The notes under the pieces were generated by a model. The model was not told the DNA's origin and ran no database searches. It saw only the letters and a program-made list of their open reading frames with translations. Below, piece after piece: positions 10,301 through 20,322 of a stretch of DNA of 64,000 nucleotides (position 1 is the stretch's first letter; each line of letters begins with the position of its first letter). Location of the stretch: NCBI GenBank assembly GCA_019448385.1, contig JAGTXO010000006.1, positions 930,001 through 994,000 on the forward strand. The letters are read 5' to 3'. The stretch comes from Diacronema lutheri. Taxonomy: Eukaryota; Haptophyta; Pavlovophyceae; Pavlovales; Pavlovaceae. Made by a program: the position numbers and the translations under genes.

Positions 10301-12427
10301 GCCCTGGCTTCGAGCATGCACGCTGCGCGGCGCGCCGGTGCGTCAGCAGCGACGCAGCCCCCAAGCAGCCTCGAGCTGGCCGAAGCGTCGTTCGTCTCGG
10401 CACTTTCATCGCCCGGTGACGTCCCGCAGGCGCGCGCGCGACAGGCCGGCGCGAGATCGCGAGCCAAAGGCGCGCAGCCGCGCCACGACGGCGTCGGAGA
10501 CATGCAGGGCGCGGACGGGCCGAGCGCGTCGGTCGTGGACGGGCGCGCGGCGGGCGACGATCACGATCGCAGAGTCTACCTTGAGCAGTTGGCGCTGCTC
10601 GCGCAAAGGGACGCCGCGCTCGCGCTGCTCGACGTGGCCGCCAGCGCGGACGAGGTGGCGCTCAGCGGGCGCTCCTCGGCGCGCGGTGAGCTGGCCGCGC
10701 TCGCCGCGGCAGAGCTCGGAAGTCTGGCCGATGCGCTCGCCGCTCCCGCTGCGAACGGGGGCCGACTGGTCGAGCACTCCGAGAGCTGCACCAGCTCCGC
10801 CGAGTACGGGGCAGAGTCGAGAACGGCCGGCGCGCTCATGCTCGACGGGCTGCTCGCAGAGCAGGACAGGGCTGCCGAGCGCGTGATCGCGCCGCGTGGT
10901 GGTGAGCGCGACGACGAGGGCGGATCGCCCCTCCTCTCGCGCGGGGGGCGCAAATGCGCCGCCGACAAGGAGCCAGCCATGCAACGGCAAAGCCTCACGC
11001 AAGTGATCAGGGAGCAGCGCAACCAGCTGCTCGCGGCGGAGCTGGTGGAGCTCCCGGGCGATGGCGAGGCGGACGAGGCTGCGCACGCCGGCGCGCGCCC
11101 GCGCGCGAGCCCGTCCACACGCGCGAGCCTACGCGGGCAGCGGCCGCACGCGCGGGAAGCTTCCGTCGACGCTGCGCTGCGCGGCACGCTCGACCTGAGT
11201 CGCATGCAGGCGCGTGCGCTGCTTCCCGCGCTGCAGCCGCTGCCGCTGCACATGCGCATACCCTCGCACGCGCGCCCGCTCGATCCGACGCCGGCGGTGC
11301 GCACGCGCACCACCGGCGTCCGTCGATGCGAGTCGTTCTCGCTCCGAAAGGCGCGGCGCATGGCGCAGCCGCCGCAGCGCTCGCGGCGGCTCTCGAGCGG
11401 CGACCGGCCGCACTTTGGCTCAGTGCCCGTCGCTGTGCCGCGCAAGAAGCGCGCCGCTGGCACGCACGCTCCGCCGCCGGCACAGGCCGGTGTCGTCAAG
11501 ATCGAGGTGCGTGCGCCGCTCTTGCGCGCGGGCGCGTTGAGCGCGCGCCGCGTGCAGAGGGCTGCGTGGGCGCGAGGGCATCGGTGTGCCGCCGTGCCGC
11601 GCGCGCGCGCGCGCGCACCCTGCGCTCTGCTGCCGCGCACGCCCACGCCCACGCCCACGCCCACGCACTTCACCGCACGCGCGCACGGCTGACGGCGCTG
11701 CCGTGCCCGCCGGTGCGCAGGGGGCTGACGCGGACACAGCCGCACCGCTTGCTGTCCCGAGCAAATCTCTGCGCACGTCGGGAGCAGACGTCATGCGCGC
11801 CGCGCGCTTTGTTTCCAAGGCCAACAGAGCCGAGCACGCGCCGTTCTCGGCTGGGGCCTCAAGCGTCGGGACACGCTCTGCGACGACGGGCCACTCGGTG
11901 AGTGCCCGCTTGCCATTGCGCGCCTGACTTGACTGCCCTGACTGACTGCCCTGACTGACTGCCCTCCGCCTGCGCCTGCGCTCGTCACCCGCGCTGCCCG
12001 CCTGGAGTGCACGCTCACCGTGCGAGCGCGCCGCGCGCGCCCATGTCCGCAGGACTTGATCGGCGACGGGCCGGGGCACGCGCCCGCGGAAGCTGCAGCT
12101 GCCGCAGTTCTTGAGCCGGAGCGGCTCGAGCTCGCCTTAGCACCGCAGCCGTGGATGTGGTCCGACTGGGAGGAGAGCAAGGTGTTCAACGAGCTCGAGG
12201 ATGATTCGGATCTAGACATTGTGCGCGCAGCTGGCGCGCGCGCGCGTCCTGTGTGCCCGGCCGCTGCGCGCCACACCCGCTGCGTGCACGCGTGGCTTTC
12301 ATCGCAATGCCTTGAAGAAGATGCTTTTCCCCATCATCGGCGCTGCCACCAGCACGAGCCGCCGTGGCGACCTGCACACGCCGAGAGCCGCGCCTGACTC
12401 GGCAGCGCCGCTGGTCGTGACGCTGAT

Positions 12428-12465
<38 letters not shown>

Positions 12466-13437
12466 CAGGATGACCTTGACTTTGGGGCGCTTCCCCCGGC
12501 AGCCTTTGACGCGCTCATTGAGTACCAGCAGCTCAAGCAGAAGCAGTCTGTCGGGTTTGGAGAGGATGCGGCCCATGCCGCGCATCGCAGCGCCGCGCTA
12601 GCGCGCCTCAAAGACATGGCCGCTAACGCGCCGCCCGCCGCAGCTCGTGATGACGATCGCGAGCGCGCGGAGGCGGTCGACGAGCAGCCTCAAGCGGGGC
12701 AGCGCGACGAGGCCGCGCCGGAGCTCGCGGCGGCGCCGGCGGCGGACGGCGGCAACGGCGCGGGCGATGCGTACGACGTCGACAACGCTAGCGCGCGGTT
12801 GCAGGCGGAGCGCGACCTCGAGCTCATTCGCCTCTTCCGGACGGCGCAGCACGATCCGCGCGCGCCTTCGCCGCGGCGCGCGGCGAGCATGGTCGACGCG
12901 TATCGCGGGCTCATCGACGACCTCGAGCTCGACTGGTCGGGGCTGCAGCGCTTGGGCACGGCGCCGGCCTCAGCCAAGGGCGGTGGCCTTGGCACTGCAC
13001 GCTGGCGCATGGATAGCGCGCTGCAGCGCCCACTGAGCGCGCAGACGGGCAGCGCGCTCGCGCGCGTCCTTCCGCAACTTCTCGATGCACCACGGCTCGT
13101 CAGCTACTCGCTCCTGCCGGCCGCCGTGACGAGTGCCGAGGCGCTCGCTGTGGAGGAGCGCTTGGCGGAGAAGCGCAAAGCGGAGCGCGCGGAGCAGCAC
13201 CGCAGTCGCAAGCCGCCACTTCCACTCGCCGTGAGGCCTGGCTTGCCTGGGGCTGCGCGCCTCCCACGCATCGCGGTGCGCAACGGCCCGCTCGCAGACC
13301 TCGAGAGGGCGCGCACGGCGCTCCGCCGCGAGCGGGATGGGGGCGCCCGGCGCAACAGCGAGGAGCTGCCGAGCGAGAAGCTCCCGCTCAGCCTCGACCA
13401 GCTCGCCATCAGGCCGGAGTTCGTTGCACCCCTCTGA
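4394..13437 (+). CDS. Giant WD40-repeat protein, 2,808 residues (four exons)
   Basis: Exons 4394..11506, 11721..11897, 12053..12220 and 12469..13437 keep frame and give 2,808 residues. Introns start GTGCGT, GTGAGT and GTGCGC. The first ~800 residues form beta-propeller repeats with visible WD-type ends (VIVWDMES, GVVKKWSL, VVKLWNAE, GHISVWGA, TVRLWDLRAL, SVLVWHLP), probably two propellers. About 1,500 residues of Ala/Arg/Glu-rich low-complexity sequence follow, with an acidic run near 1,270 and a poly-Gly stretch near 1,620. Exons 3-4 encode an acidic linker and a charged helical C-terminus (FDALIEYQQLKQKQ). Length and layout resemble large WD40 scaffolds of motile cilia such as WDR87/WDR97, but I cannot name an orthologue. 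It faces the Sfi1-like gene tail to tail. Confidence 0.8.
12430..12464 (+). repeat. 35-bp poly-C tract forming the pyrimidine tract of an intron
   Basis: An uninterrupted run of 35 C is followed directly by GCAG and the last exon of the WD40 gene. It therefore occupies the place of the polypyrimidine tract of the third intron (12221..12468). Confidence 0.85.
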
Positions 13438-13480
13438 CACCTTGGAGAGCCTGCAGGACAAAAAGCCATTTTGGTGTCAG

Positions 13481-13510
13481 TCTCTCTCTCTCTCTCAAAA
13501 AAAAAAAAAA
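13481..13510 (+). repeat. (TC)8 followed by A14 between convergent genes
   Basis: A simple (TC)n then poly-A run lies in the 93-bp gap between the stop codons of the WD40 gene (13437) and the Sfi1-like gene (13531). It may serve the 3' ends of one or both transcripts. Confidence 0.8.
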
Positions 13511-13530
13511 CTACGAAGGTCGCCATTTTG

Positions 13531-16500
13531 TCATATTCTCTCACCTGCAGCAAAGAGCTGCTCGAGGTCGCGGGCGTGCGACTCGCCGAGCCTGTGCGGC
13601 AGGTACGTGCGCAGCAACGGCACCTGGTGACGCAGCATAGAGTCGCGCTGCACGCGGCACCACTTGGAGAGCGTTGCGAGCTGCGCATCCTGCGCGCTCA
13701 CCTTGGCTTGCAGCTGGCGGACAGTCGCGCCCTGGTCTGTGAGCTTTGCGAGCCGCATCGCGGCGACCGTCTCCACATGCACGCCGCCGACGAGAGGGGC
13801 GCGCCGCCTGTGCGCGTCGCGCGAGGCGTGCAAAGCCGCCGGGTGCGCCGCGACGCCCGCCTCTACGGACGCACTCGCCGCCGTCGCCCTGGCCTCGGCG
13901 TGCTCGCGTAGCGCACGACCTTGCCAAGCGCAAATGGCGGGCCCAAGGACACGCCGCCGGCGTGCAACGGCAAGAGACTGCTGCGCATCGAGACGGAGTG
14001 CTGCGCGTGCCGCATCGCTCGCGTGCGCACGGATACCTTCGAGCGCAAAGCGGCAGAGCGCGCGCTGCTTCTGCGAGCGCACGAACGCGGCATTGTGCTC
14101 GAGACGCGAGCGAGCAGAGCGCGCACGCCAGCGATGCAAAGTCAGCTTGTGACCCGTGCGAGCCGCATGGCGGCGTGCTGCAGAGCGGAGCAGACCCACC
14201 CTCAGCCGCGAGAGCACGCCGCGCTGCCTGCGCTGCCGCGCAACGTGCGCCAGCGCGCGCAACCGCTCGCGCCGGATGCGGGCGCTCAGCACAGCAGCCG
14301 CGCGCCATCCGCGCAGGATGAGCGCAAATCGCGCGCGATCGCTGCGTGTCGCCACGCTGAGCAGCAGCCTCGCCATCACCAATGGCGATGCTCGACGCGT
14401 TGGCTGCTCGCGCGTCGCACGCAGAACCGCCGCAGGTTGGGCGACAGCGGCGGAGAATAAGGGCGCGCCCCGCGACGCGCGCAGCTCGCTCGGCGGCCAC
14501 GCTCCAACGGGCGAGACGTGCGGCCGTGCCTTAGCGACTGGCTTTGCCCGCGCGAGCGCGAGGGCGCGGGCGAAGTGCTCCAGATCCGCCGCGAGTGCAG
14601 CGGCGAGAGAAGCGCGCTCTTCGGGCGCACGTCGCTCACCGGCGAGCGAGCGCCAGCGCTTTAAAACTGCCCGGCTGCGCGAGCGCAGGGCGGCTGCGGC
14701 TGCACGCGCAATGCGTCCACGCTGGCCGCGTGCAGCGTGCGCCCATGCGCGCATCGCGCGTGCCGCATCAGCACCAGAACGGCGGCACGTGGCCGCCGCG
14801 TGCGCGAGCGCTGCGCGTCGGGCGCGTGTGTGCGTCGTGATCGCAGCCCAGCACGCCACCCCTCGGCGCAGGCCGAGGGCATGCCAGTGTGCAGCGGCGA
14901 CTCTGCCCGCAGCGCGCCACACGCGAAGCGTGCGAGCGGCTGCAGATGTGCGGAGCTGCGCGGCGCGCTGCGCCAGCACCGCTGCTGCTCGCGCCCAGCC
15001 GCGCCAGCGGGCGATGCAGCCGCGCCGTGCGCGTCTGTAGAAAAGCTGGTCGGCCGCGTGGTGCCTGCCGCGAGCGAGTGCTACCCAGCCGCGCACAGCG
15101 TGCGCCAGCAGCACTTGGTGCTGGCGACGCATCAACCCCAGGACGGGCGTGCACGGCCCGGCGGCATGGTGGGCGCGCGGCAAAGCCGCGTCGAGCGCGT
15201 CTGCGAGCGCTGCACGGTCGGCATTTGAAAGCGCGTGAACCCACGCACTGAGCTGATGCACGGCAGGCAGCGCGCCCGCGGCGGCCGGCGGATGCGCGGA
15301 CGGGTCGAAGCCGCGTGAGCCACGTGCCGAGTGCGCGCATGCAAGCAGCTCGCCGCCCGCCGGCCGCACGCCCGCGGCGGCCGGCGCAAGGGCCGACGGG
15401 CCAGCGTCGTAGGGCGCGCCCTGCCTGACGTGCAGCTCGCCGTCCGCCAGCCGCACGCCCGCGGCGGCCGGCGGGAGGGCGTCAAGCTCGTCGCCAGCGC
15501 CTGCACGCATTGACTCGATCGGCTCGTGCCCGCTCAGCTTTTGGGGCGGCAGAGCAGACGCGAGCGAGCCGGGCCGCGTGCTCGCGAGCGAGAAACGATC
15601 CGAGGGGCGCTGAGCGGAGACAGTCGGCGCCTGTGCCTCGTCCCAGCGCGCCAAGCTGTCGGCCCATGACGCGGTCGAGTTGGTCGGCGAGGGTGGCGCG
15701 ATCGCCCCGCCACCCTCGCCGAGCAATCCCGCGTCGGCTGCGAGGCTACCCAGCCGAGGCCGCGCGCTCGAGCCGGCGTCCGCAGAGGCGAGCGCCGAGT
15801 GTGTTGCCGCGCTGTACAGAAGAGATCGAACGTCGCGGCTGAGCGCGGGCACGGCTGTCGAACCGATGTCCGGCCGCGCGTGTCGCGGCTCGTGCGCCGA
15901 GCGGTATGCCGCAAGGGCGCGCACACGTTGCGTTGCCTCGAGCAGGTCAGCCGCGAAGTCGATGCGCTCGGCCGCGGTGTCCTCTGCACGCTGCGCGAGC
16001 ACGGCGCGCCGCCAGAGCTGCAGCGCGAGGGCGGCTCGGCTCTCCGCCGCTGCCGACATCCATCGCTGCGCGTCGACAGAGCGCAGCGCGAGCGCGAGCT
16101 GAGCACTCGCGCTCCGAGCGCGCGCGCACACCGCCCGCCACGTGCTGAAGCACAGCCGGACGAGGCGCGCGCGCTCGACGCGGAGTGCGCGAGCGCGCAG
16201 CACTGCGTGCGCGCGCCTGAGTCCGGCGGTGGCGCGCACACGCTCGCTCGCTCGAGTCTCCGCCTCGTGGCCGGCGCGCTTCGCCGCGTCCGCCGCGAGA
16301 GCGGCCGCGCGCGCTCGCCAGCCGGCTGCGTGCCTCTCAACAATTGCGGCGGTCTGCTCAGCAGCGGCCGCGCGCGCTCGATCGCGCTGCACATCAGCCT
16401 CCCGTTCGACGACGGCGAGCGCCGCTGCGCGCTCAGCCTCGAGGGCCTCGCGCGCGACGAAAGCGAGCTCGGCGTCTGCACGGAGCTCCCGCGCGCGAAG

Positions 16501-17010
16501 TGCCGCGTGCGCGCTCTCAAGGCCCCCCGCGAGCGAGGCTGCGCGCGAGCGCCAGCTGTGCGCGAGAAGCGCCACATCCAAGCCGCCCGCCTCGTTGACC
16601 GCGTCCTCCTCGCCCCCCTCGCACGACGCCGCGCCCTTCACACGCTGCGCCGCCAGCTTGTGCTCCGCGCTCGTCTCGAGCTCCGTCTGGACGGCAAAGG
16701 CGCGCCGAACGGCCGACGGGCAGTCTGCTCCAGCCTCGACGGCGCGTGGGCTCGCGCACGAGGGCGCGCCGCCACATTGCACGCTGAGCGGCGCGAGCTG
16801 CGCGCATTTGCCGCCGGCCTCCGGGCCCTCGCCCGCGTCCGCCGGCTCGCGTGGCAGGCCGCCCGTGCGCTGCGCGGCGCGCCGGTGGGCCACGTTGGGC
16901 ACGACGGGCAGCACAGCGTACAGCTCGGCAAGCTCACCAACGAGCGACGCTGCGGCGAGTGACTCCTCCACAAGCCCCTCTTCACCGCCGGATGCGACTC
17001 CCACAGCCAT
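13531..17010 (-). CDS. Sfi1-like centrin-binding coiled-coil protein
   Basis: A single frame of 1,159 residues from an ATG at 17010. The N-terminal third is Ala/Glu/Arg-rich coiled coil. Two blocks carry the spaced aromatic pattern of Sfi1 repeats, in which a Trp-Arg or Trp-x-x-Ala follows a hydrophobic helix every ~25-35 residues (LVRLCFSTWRAVCARA, ALALQLWRRAVLAQRA, CIARWRGWARAA, LRVWRAAGRVAA, GVACWAAITTHTRARRA, AMRAWAHAARGQRG, AVLKRWRSLAGE). Sfi1-type repeats bind centrin along a long helix at centrosomes and basal bodies, which fits a flagellated alga. Between the blocks are three Pro/Ala repeats of about 30 residues (PPAAAGVRLADGELH type, near 15,260-15,490). The gene ends TGA at 13531; a GCAGGTGAG donor-like string overlaps the stop, so a further 3' exon is possible. 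Confidence 0.68.
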   Translation of the reverse strand: MAVGVASGGEEGLVEESLAAASLVGELAELYAVLPVVPNVAHRRAAQRTGGLPREPADAGEGPEAGGKCAQLAPLSVQCGGAPSCASPRAVEAGADCPSAVRRAFAVQTELETSAEHKLAAQRVKGAASCEGGEEDAVNEAGGLDVALLAHSWRSRAASLAGGLESAHAALRARELRADAELAFVAREALEAERAAALAVVEREADVQRDRARAAAAEQTAAIVERHAAGWRARAAALAADAAKRAGHEAETRASERVRATAGLRRAHAVLRARALRVERARLVRLCFSTWRAVCARARSASAQLALALRSVDAQRWMSAAAESRAALALQLWRRAVLAQRAEDTAAERIDFAADLLEATQRVRALAAYRSAHEPRHARPDIGSTAVPALSRDVRSLLYSAATHSALASADAGSSARPRLGSLAADAGLLGEGGGAIAPPSPTNSTASWADSLARWDEAQAPTVSAQRPSDRFSLASTRPGSLASALPPQKLSGHEPIESMRAGAGDELDALPPAAAGVRLADGELHVRQGAPYDAGPSALAPAAAGVRPAGGELLACAHSARGSRGFDPSAHPPAAAGALPAVHQLSAWVHALSNADRAALADALDAALPRAHHAAGPCTPVLGLMRRQHQVLLAHAVRGWVALARGRHHAADQLFYRRARRGCIARWRGWARAAAVLAQRAAQLRTSAAARTLRVWRAAGRVAAAHWHALGLRRGVACWAAITTHTRARRAALAHAAATCRRSGADAARAMRAWAHAARGQRGRIARAAAAALRSRSRAVLKRWRSLAGERRAPEERASLAAALAADLEHFARALALARAKPVAKARPHVSPVGAWPPSELRASRGAPLFSAAVAQPAAVLRATREQPTRRASPLVMARLLLSVATRSDRARFALILRGWRAAAVLSARIRRERLRALAHVARQRRQRGVLSRLRVGLLRSAARRHAARTGHKLTLHRWRARSARSRLEHNAAFVRSQKQRALCRFALEGIRAHASDAARAALRLDAQQSLAVARRRRVLGPAICAWQGRALREHAEARATAASASVEAGVAAHPAALHASRDAHRRRAPLVGGVHVETVAAMRLAKLTDQGATVRQLQAKVSAQDAQLATLSKWCRVQRDSMLRHQVPLLRTYLPHRLGESHARDLEQLFAAGERI

Positions 17011-17057
17011 GAAACGCTGAAAGCCGTTTCAAGCTGTGGCCTGTGGCAAGCTTCACC

Positions 17058-17918
17058 ATGGGCGTGCTTCTCAAGTTGCTACGCGCGTGGTCATCGCAGC
17101 GCGTCGGCGCGATGGCCCCGCGGCATGCGCAGGCCGATCACGTGCATGGACCGCCGCCGCAGCAGCCCACGTGCACTGTCGTCATACCCACGTACAACGA
17201 GCGAGAGTGCGTCGTGCGTACCGTCCAGCTGTGCCGTCGCTTGGCCTCGCGACCAGATCTGCTCGAGGTTGTCGTCGTGGACGGCGGGAGCGACGACGGG
17301 ACGAGCGCTGCTCTCGAGCGGGAGCGTGACACCGAGGGCTCTCCGCTGCGTCTGCTCTTTGCCCGAGGTGGCCGTGGCTGTGCTCTGCGCGTCGGAGCTC
17401 AGGCGGCGCGCGGCGACGTCATCCTGATGCTGCACGCAGAATGCGTGCCTCCGCTCCACTTCGACCGCCTGTGTGCAGACACACTCGCCGACCCGACGGT
17501 TGTGCTCGGCGCATTCTCCTTCCGTATTGATCGTTCCAGCTTCCAGGCGGCGCAGCCCGTGGGCATCGGCAGCGTGGAATACTTCGCAAACATCAGATCC
17601 CGCCCACCCACGTCCCTCCCGTACGGCGACCAGGGCCTGCACGTGCGCGCGGCCGACCTACGAGCGATCGGGGGCGTGCCGGCGGTCGCCATCATGGAAG
17701 ACGTCCTCTTGGTCCGAAGACTGCGCGCCGCTAAGTCGGATACGTGGCCCGTGCGTCGAGTGCATGTGCGCGCGGAGGCTGTCGAATGCTCTGGGCGGAG
17801 GTGGGAGCGCCACGGGGTCCTGCGCGTGACCATGCTCAACCAGCTTTTCATGCTCGCGCACTACCTCGGCTTTAGCCCCGACGCGATATACACCGCGTAC
17901 TACGGCCGTTCGCCGTAA
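17058..17918 (+). CDS. Family 2 glycosyltransferase
   Basis: A 286-residue intronless frame from the ATG at 17058. Motifs of the GT-A fold family 2 appear in order: TVVIPTYNERE near residue 40, VVVDGGSDDGTSA near 72, ARGDVILMLHAE (the DxD-like acidic site is represented by LHAE), and YGDQGLHVRAADLRAIGG and AIMEDVLLVRRL toward the C-terminus. The arrangement matches the bacterial 'transferase 2, rSAM/selenodomain-associated' type (TIGR04283-like) rather than plant cellulose or dolichol synthases. The donor sugar and acceptor are unknown. There is no clear signal peptide, so it is probably cytosolic or membrane-associated through its basic N-terminus. The start lies 47 bp from the divergent Sfi1-like start. 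Confidence 0.85.
   Translation: MGVLLKLLRAWSSQRVGAMAPRHAQADHVHGPPPQQPTCTVVIPTYNERECVVRTVQLCRRLASRPDLLEVVVVDGGSDDGTSAALERERDTEGSPLRLLFARGGRGCALRVGAQAARGDVILMLHAECVPPLHFDRLCADTLADPTVVLGAFSFRIDRSSFQAAQPVGIGSVEYFANIRSRPPTSLPYGDQGLHVRAADLRAIGGVPAVAIMEDVLLVRRLRAAKSDTWPVRRVHVRAEAVECSGRRWERHGVLRVTMLNQLFMLAHYLGFSPDAIYTAYYGRSP

Positions 17919-17969
<51 letters not shown>
17919..17969 (+). repeat. (AC)n microsatellite
   Basis: About 50 bp of nearly perfect AC dinucleotides, with one early interruption, directly after the glycosyltransferase stop and before the convergent TMX-like gene. Confidence 0.95.
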
Positions 17970-17970
<1 letters not shown>

Positions 17971-18045
17971 CCTTTCTCCCCTCACGCGAGCCAAGGACTG
18001 CCTCATTGGCCCTCATCACTTGCTGCGCCCATGCTTCGGATGCCT

Positions 18046-18648
18046 TCACTCTTGCCGCGGCCGGTCGACAAATTGCACCGACGCAATCGCGATGAAGATG
18101 AGGCTGCTGAGCGACGCGCCAAACCGCCAGTACGACCACGCAACCTGCGCGATGGAGAGCGAGGTGAAAACCTCGCGTACGTAATCTCGCAGCTGATGCA
18201 CTGCAGCGAGTGCACGCTCACCCGCCGCGGCGAGCTGCGCCGACGTTGCGCCCGCGCCGTGTGCGGAGCCCGTGCTCGGCGCGCCCTTTGGCTTGTGCCG
18301 CTCGACGAAGCGCACAATGTCTTCAAAGGTGCGCGAGCCCTTGTGGTGGTATACATCACCGCCCTGGTAGAGGATGATGGACGGATACCCCGAGATGCCA
18401 AACCGCTCCGCGATTTCGGTCTCAACCGTTGCGTCGATCTTGGCGACGTGCACGCCCGAGGAGCGGTCTGCCGCAAAGTGCGCCGCGACTTTCTCGAAAA
18501 CGGGAGCAAGGCGCTTGCAGTGCGCGCACCACGGGGCGTGGAAGTTGAGAAGCCACTTGTCCTTTGCGGTACGCTGCTCAAAGTTCTGCTGTGTGAGGGA
18601 GATCACGTGTTCCGTCCCGAGAACGAGCAGGAAGACGCCGGCCACCAT
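18046..18648 (-). CDS. TMX-like transmembrane thioredoxin protein (PDI family)
   Basis: A 200-residue frame from the ATG at 18648: a signal peptide (MVAGVFLLVLGTEHVISL), then a thioredoxin domain with active site APWCAHCKRL (CxxC = CAHC), the cis-Pro region FGISGYPSIILY and the usual KGSRTFEDIVRFV helix. A linker and one C-terminal membrane segment (SLSSLIFIAIASVQFV) follow. This order matches ER membrane thiol-disulphide oxidoreductases of the TMX/PDI group. No KDEL signal is visible; the extreme C-terminus is RPRQE. The frame is open upstream to 18873 without ATG support and would overlap NDUFA2, so the shorter start is chosen. The start lies 45 bp from the divergent NDUFA2 start. Confidence 0.9.
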   Translation of the reverse strand: MVAGVFLLVLGTEHVISLTQQNFEQRTAKDKWLLNFHAPWCAHCKRLAPVFEKVAAHFAADRSSGVHVAKIDATVETEIAERFGISGYPSIILYQGGDVYHHKGSRTFEDIVRFVERHKPKGAPSTGSAHGAGATSAQLAAAGERALAAVHQLRDYVREVFTSLSIAQVAWSYWRFGASLSSLIFIAIASVQFVDRPRQE

Positions 18649-18693
18649 CGTGCGGGTGGTTAATCCCGGACGCGCGCCCGGACAACGACCGCC

Positions 18694-18960
18694 ATGGCGC
18701 TTCGCGCGGTCCGCGAAGTGCGCGTGCTCCTTTGCAAGGGCGAGGCGAGCGCGGGAGCCAAGCAGTTTATCGTCGACAAGTACGCGGAGATCAAGAAGGC
18801 TCACCCGCTCCTTCCCTTCCTGGTCCGCGAGGCGTCGGGCGCCGCCCCGACGCTCACCGCTCGCTTTGCGCATGGCGTCGAGAAAGTTGTGCCGCTCTCC
18901 GGGCTCAGCTCGGCCGACGTCGCGAAAAAGCTGTCGGAGCTCGGGTCGGCGTCGCCGTGA
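18694..18960 (+). CDS. NDUFA2: Mitochondrial complex I subunit NDUFA2 (B8)
   Basis: An 88-residue intronless gene. The sequence VREVRVLLCKGEASAGAKQF, then KYAEIKKAHPLLPFLVRE, TARFAHGVEKVVPLSGLSS and a short helical end match the L51/S25/CI-B8 thioredoxin-like fold of NADH:ubiquinone oxidoreductase subunit B8 in order and length (human ~99 residues). It is an accessory subunit of the matrix arm. Like the mammalian protein it has no cleavable presequence; the basic MALRAVREVR start can act as the import signal. Confidence 0.93.
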   Translation: MALRAVREVRVLLCKGEASAGAKQFIVDKYAEIKKAHPLLPFLVREASGAAPTLTARFAHGVEKVVPLSGLSSADVAKKLSELGSASP

Positions 18961-19200
18961 TGAGCATACTTACGCCGCGGGGGACGCTGTCCGGCTGATG
19001 GTCCTCTCATGCCGGCGCTTCGCGAAACGGCGGCCGTGCACGGACGAGTAAAGGCGCGGGCGGGTTGCACGTGCGCGCGTGCAGCCAGGCACGAGTGTCA
19101 ACCACGGACGGCCCGGAGTAGGGATGGACCGTTGTCGCGTCGCCTGGCTTCACGTGCGCACGTGCAACCCGCGGCTGACACTCGGCCGATCCTGTGTCGT

Positions 19201-19320
19201 CAAGGCGGGCGCGACGCACAGGGCCGAGGCTCGACGAACGTAGCGAACGAAAGAGCGCGCAGCGAAGGTGCGAAGTCAGGGCAACGACCCTGTGCACGCC
19301 GGCAGCGGGGACGGCAGGCT
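19201..19320 (+). repeat. Dispersed repeat family, copy A
   Basis: Contains the core GGGCCGAGGCTCGACGAACG, then GTAGCGAACGAAAGAGCGCGC and AGTCAGGGCAACGACCCTGT followed by GCACGCCGGCAGCGGG. The same order recurs at 45,660-45,790 and 60,200-60,275. No reading frame is conserved between copies. It is unclassified; the size (~120 bp) suggests a non-autonomous element. Confidence 0.75.
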
Positions 19321-19532
19321 TGGGCTCGTACGCGGCACGATGCGCTGGAAAAACATAAAAAGAGGGGAAACGAGATTTTTTTTCAAAAAAGGCGCGATTT
19401 GACCAGGGTTGGGGTCGAAACGCTCTGTCGACGGCGCGGCTCGCGGCTCGCGGCGGCATGGCGCGACCGGCGCGCAGTACGGCAACGCGGTGCGGCACAA
19501 AGGCGGAGGCGCGTGCTGACGTCGGCCGTTAG

Positions 19533-19718
19533 TTTGGGCGAGCCCAGTTTGGGCGAGCCCAGCTGTGGCCCCCGGCCGTGCTGGCCGGGGGAGCGTTGCT
19601 TTCTGGATGCGGCGGCCCCAGAGGACGCGCTCCTGCCCCTGTGGAGAGCGTGCGTGCGCACGCCCACCGCAGGGGCCAGGATTGCGATCATATATGGGGC
19701 GCGCAGGCGCCCCATGTA
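19533..19718. repeat. Cluster of hairpin-forming sequences
   Basis: A 15-bp direct repeat AGTTTGGGCGAGCCC occurs twice in a row, each with a TGGGC/GCCCA stem. CCCCCGGCC-gtgct-GGCCGGGGG (19569..19591) forms a perfect 9-bp stem. TGGGGCGC...GCGCCCCA flanked by ATA/TAT (about 19689..19718) forms another. This density of strong stems is not seen elsewhere in the window. Confidence 0.7.
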
Positions 19719-19758
19719 TAGCGACAGTGGCATGCACGTGGTGGGAGGGGCGGGGGGT

Positions 19759-19791
<33 letters not shown>

Positions 19792-20200
19792 GGGAGGGGG
19801 AAAATGAGAGAGTCGAACGGAATGAGAGAGTGGGAGGGCCTTGGGGTCGGGTGCGCTTGAGCGCGTCGGCGCGGCGTGCTCGACGGCGGTGACGGCAGCG
19901 CGCTCCGAGCGGCGGCTGCGCAGCTAAGGGGCTGCGGTAGCGCGCTCGGGGAGCCGTGCGTCGAAGGACGCCTCGTGGTGCGCGTTGTCTCTGACGTCGT
20001 CGGGATCGTTGCCGGCGCCGTTGCCCGTCGACGCGCCGCTCGGGCTGCAGATAGAGTCGGTGCTGGTGTCGCTGCCACCGTCGAAGCAGTTGCTGCTGCT
20101 GTTGTCGGCCATGATCGCGCGTCATTACGCGGCGGGGGTTGTCGGCTTGCCATGGGCGGTGCCCGGCCCGGCTCGGTCGGGTAGGTGTGGCGCAGTCAGC

Positions 20201-20322
20201 GACGGTAATGGGCGCCGCAGCGGCGACCAAGGCGGCGGCAGCGGTCGGAGTGGCGATGGGCGACGGTAATGGGCGCTGCAGCGGCGACCAAGGCGGCGGC
20301 AGCGGTCGGAGCGGCGCGTAAG
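20201..20322 (+). repeat. 61-bp tandem duplication
   Basis: Two adjacent, nearly identical 61-bp units, each beginning GACGGTAATGGGCGC; they differ at a handful of positions. Confidence 0.9.
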
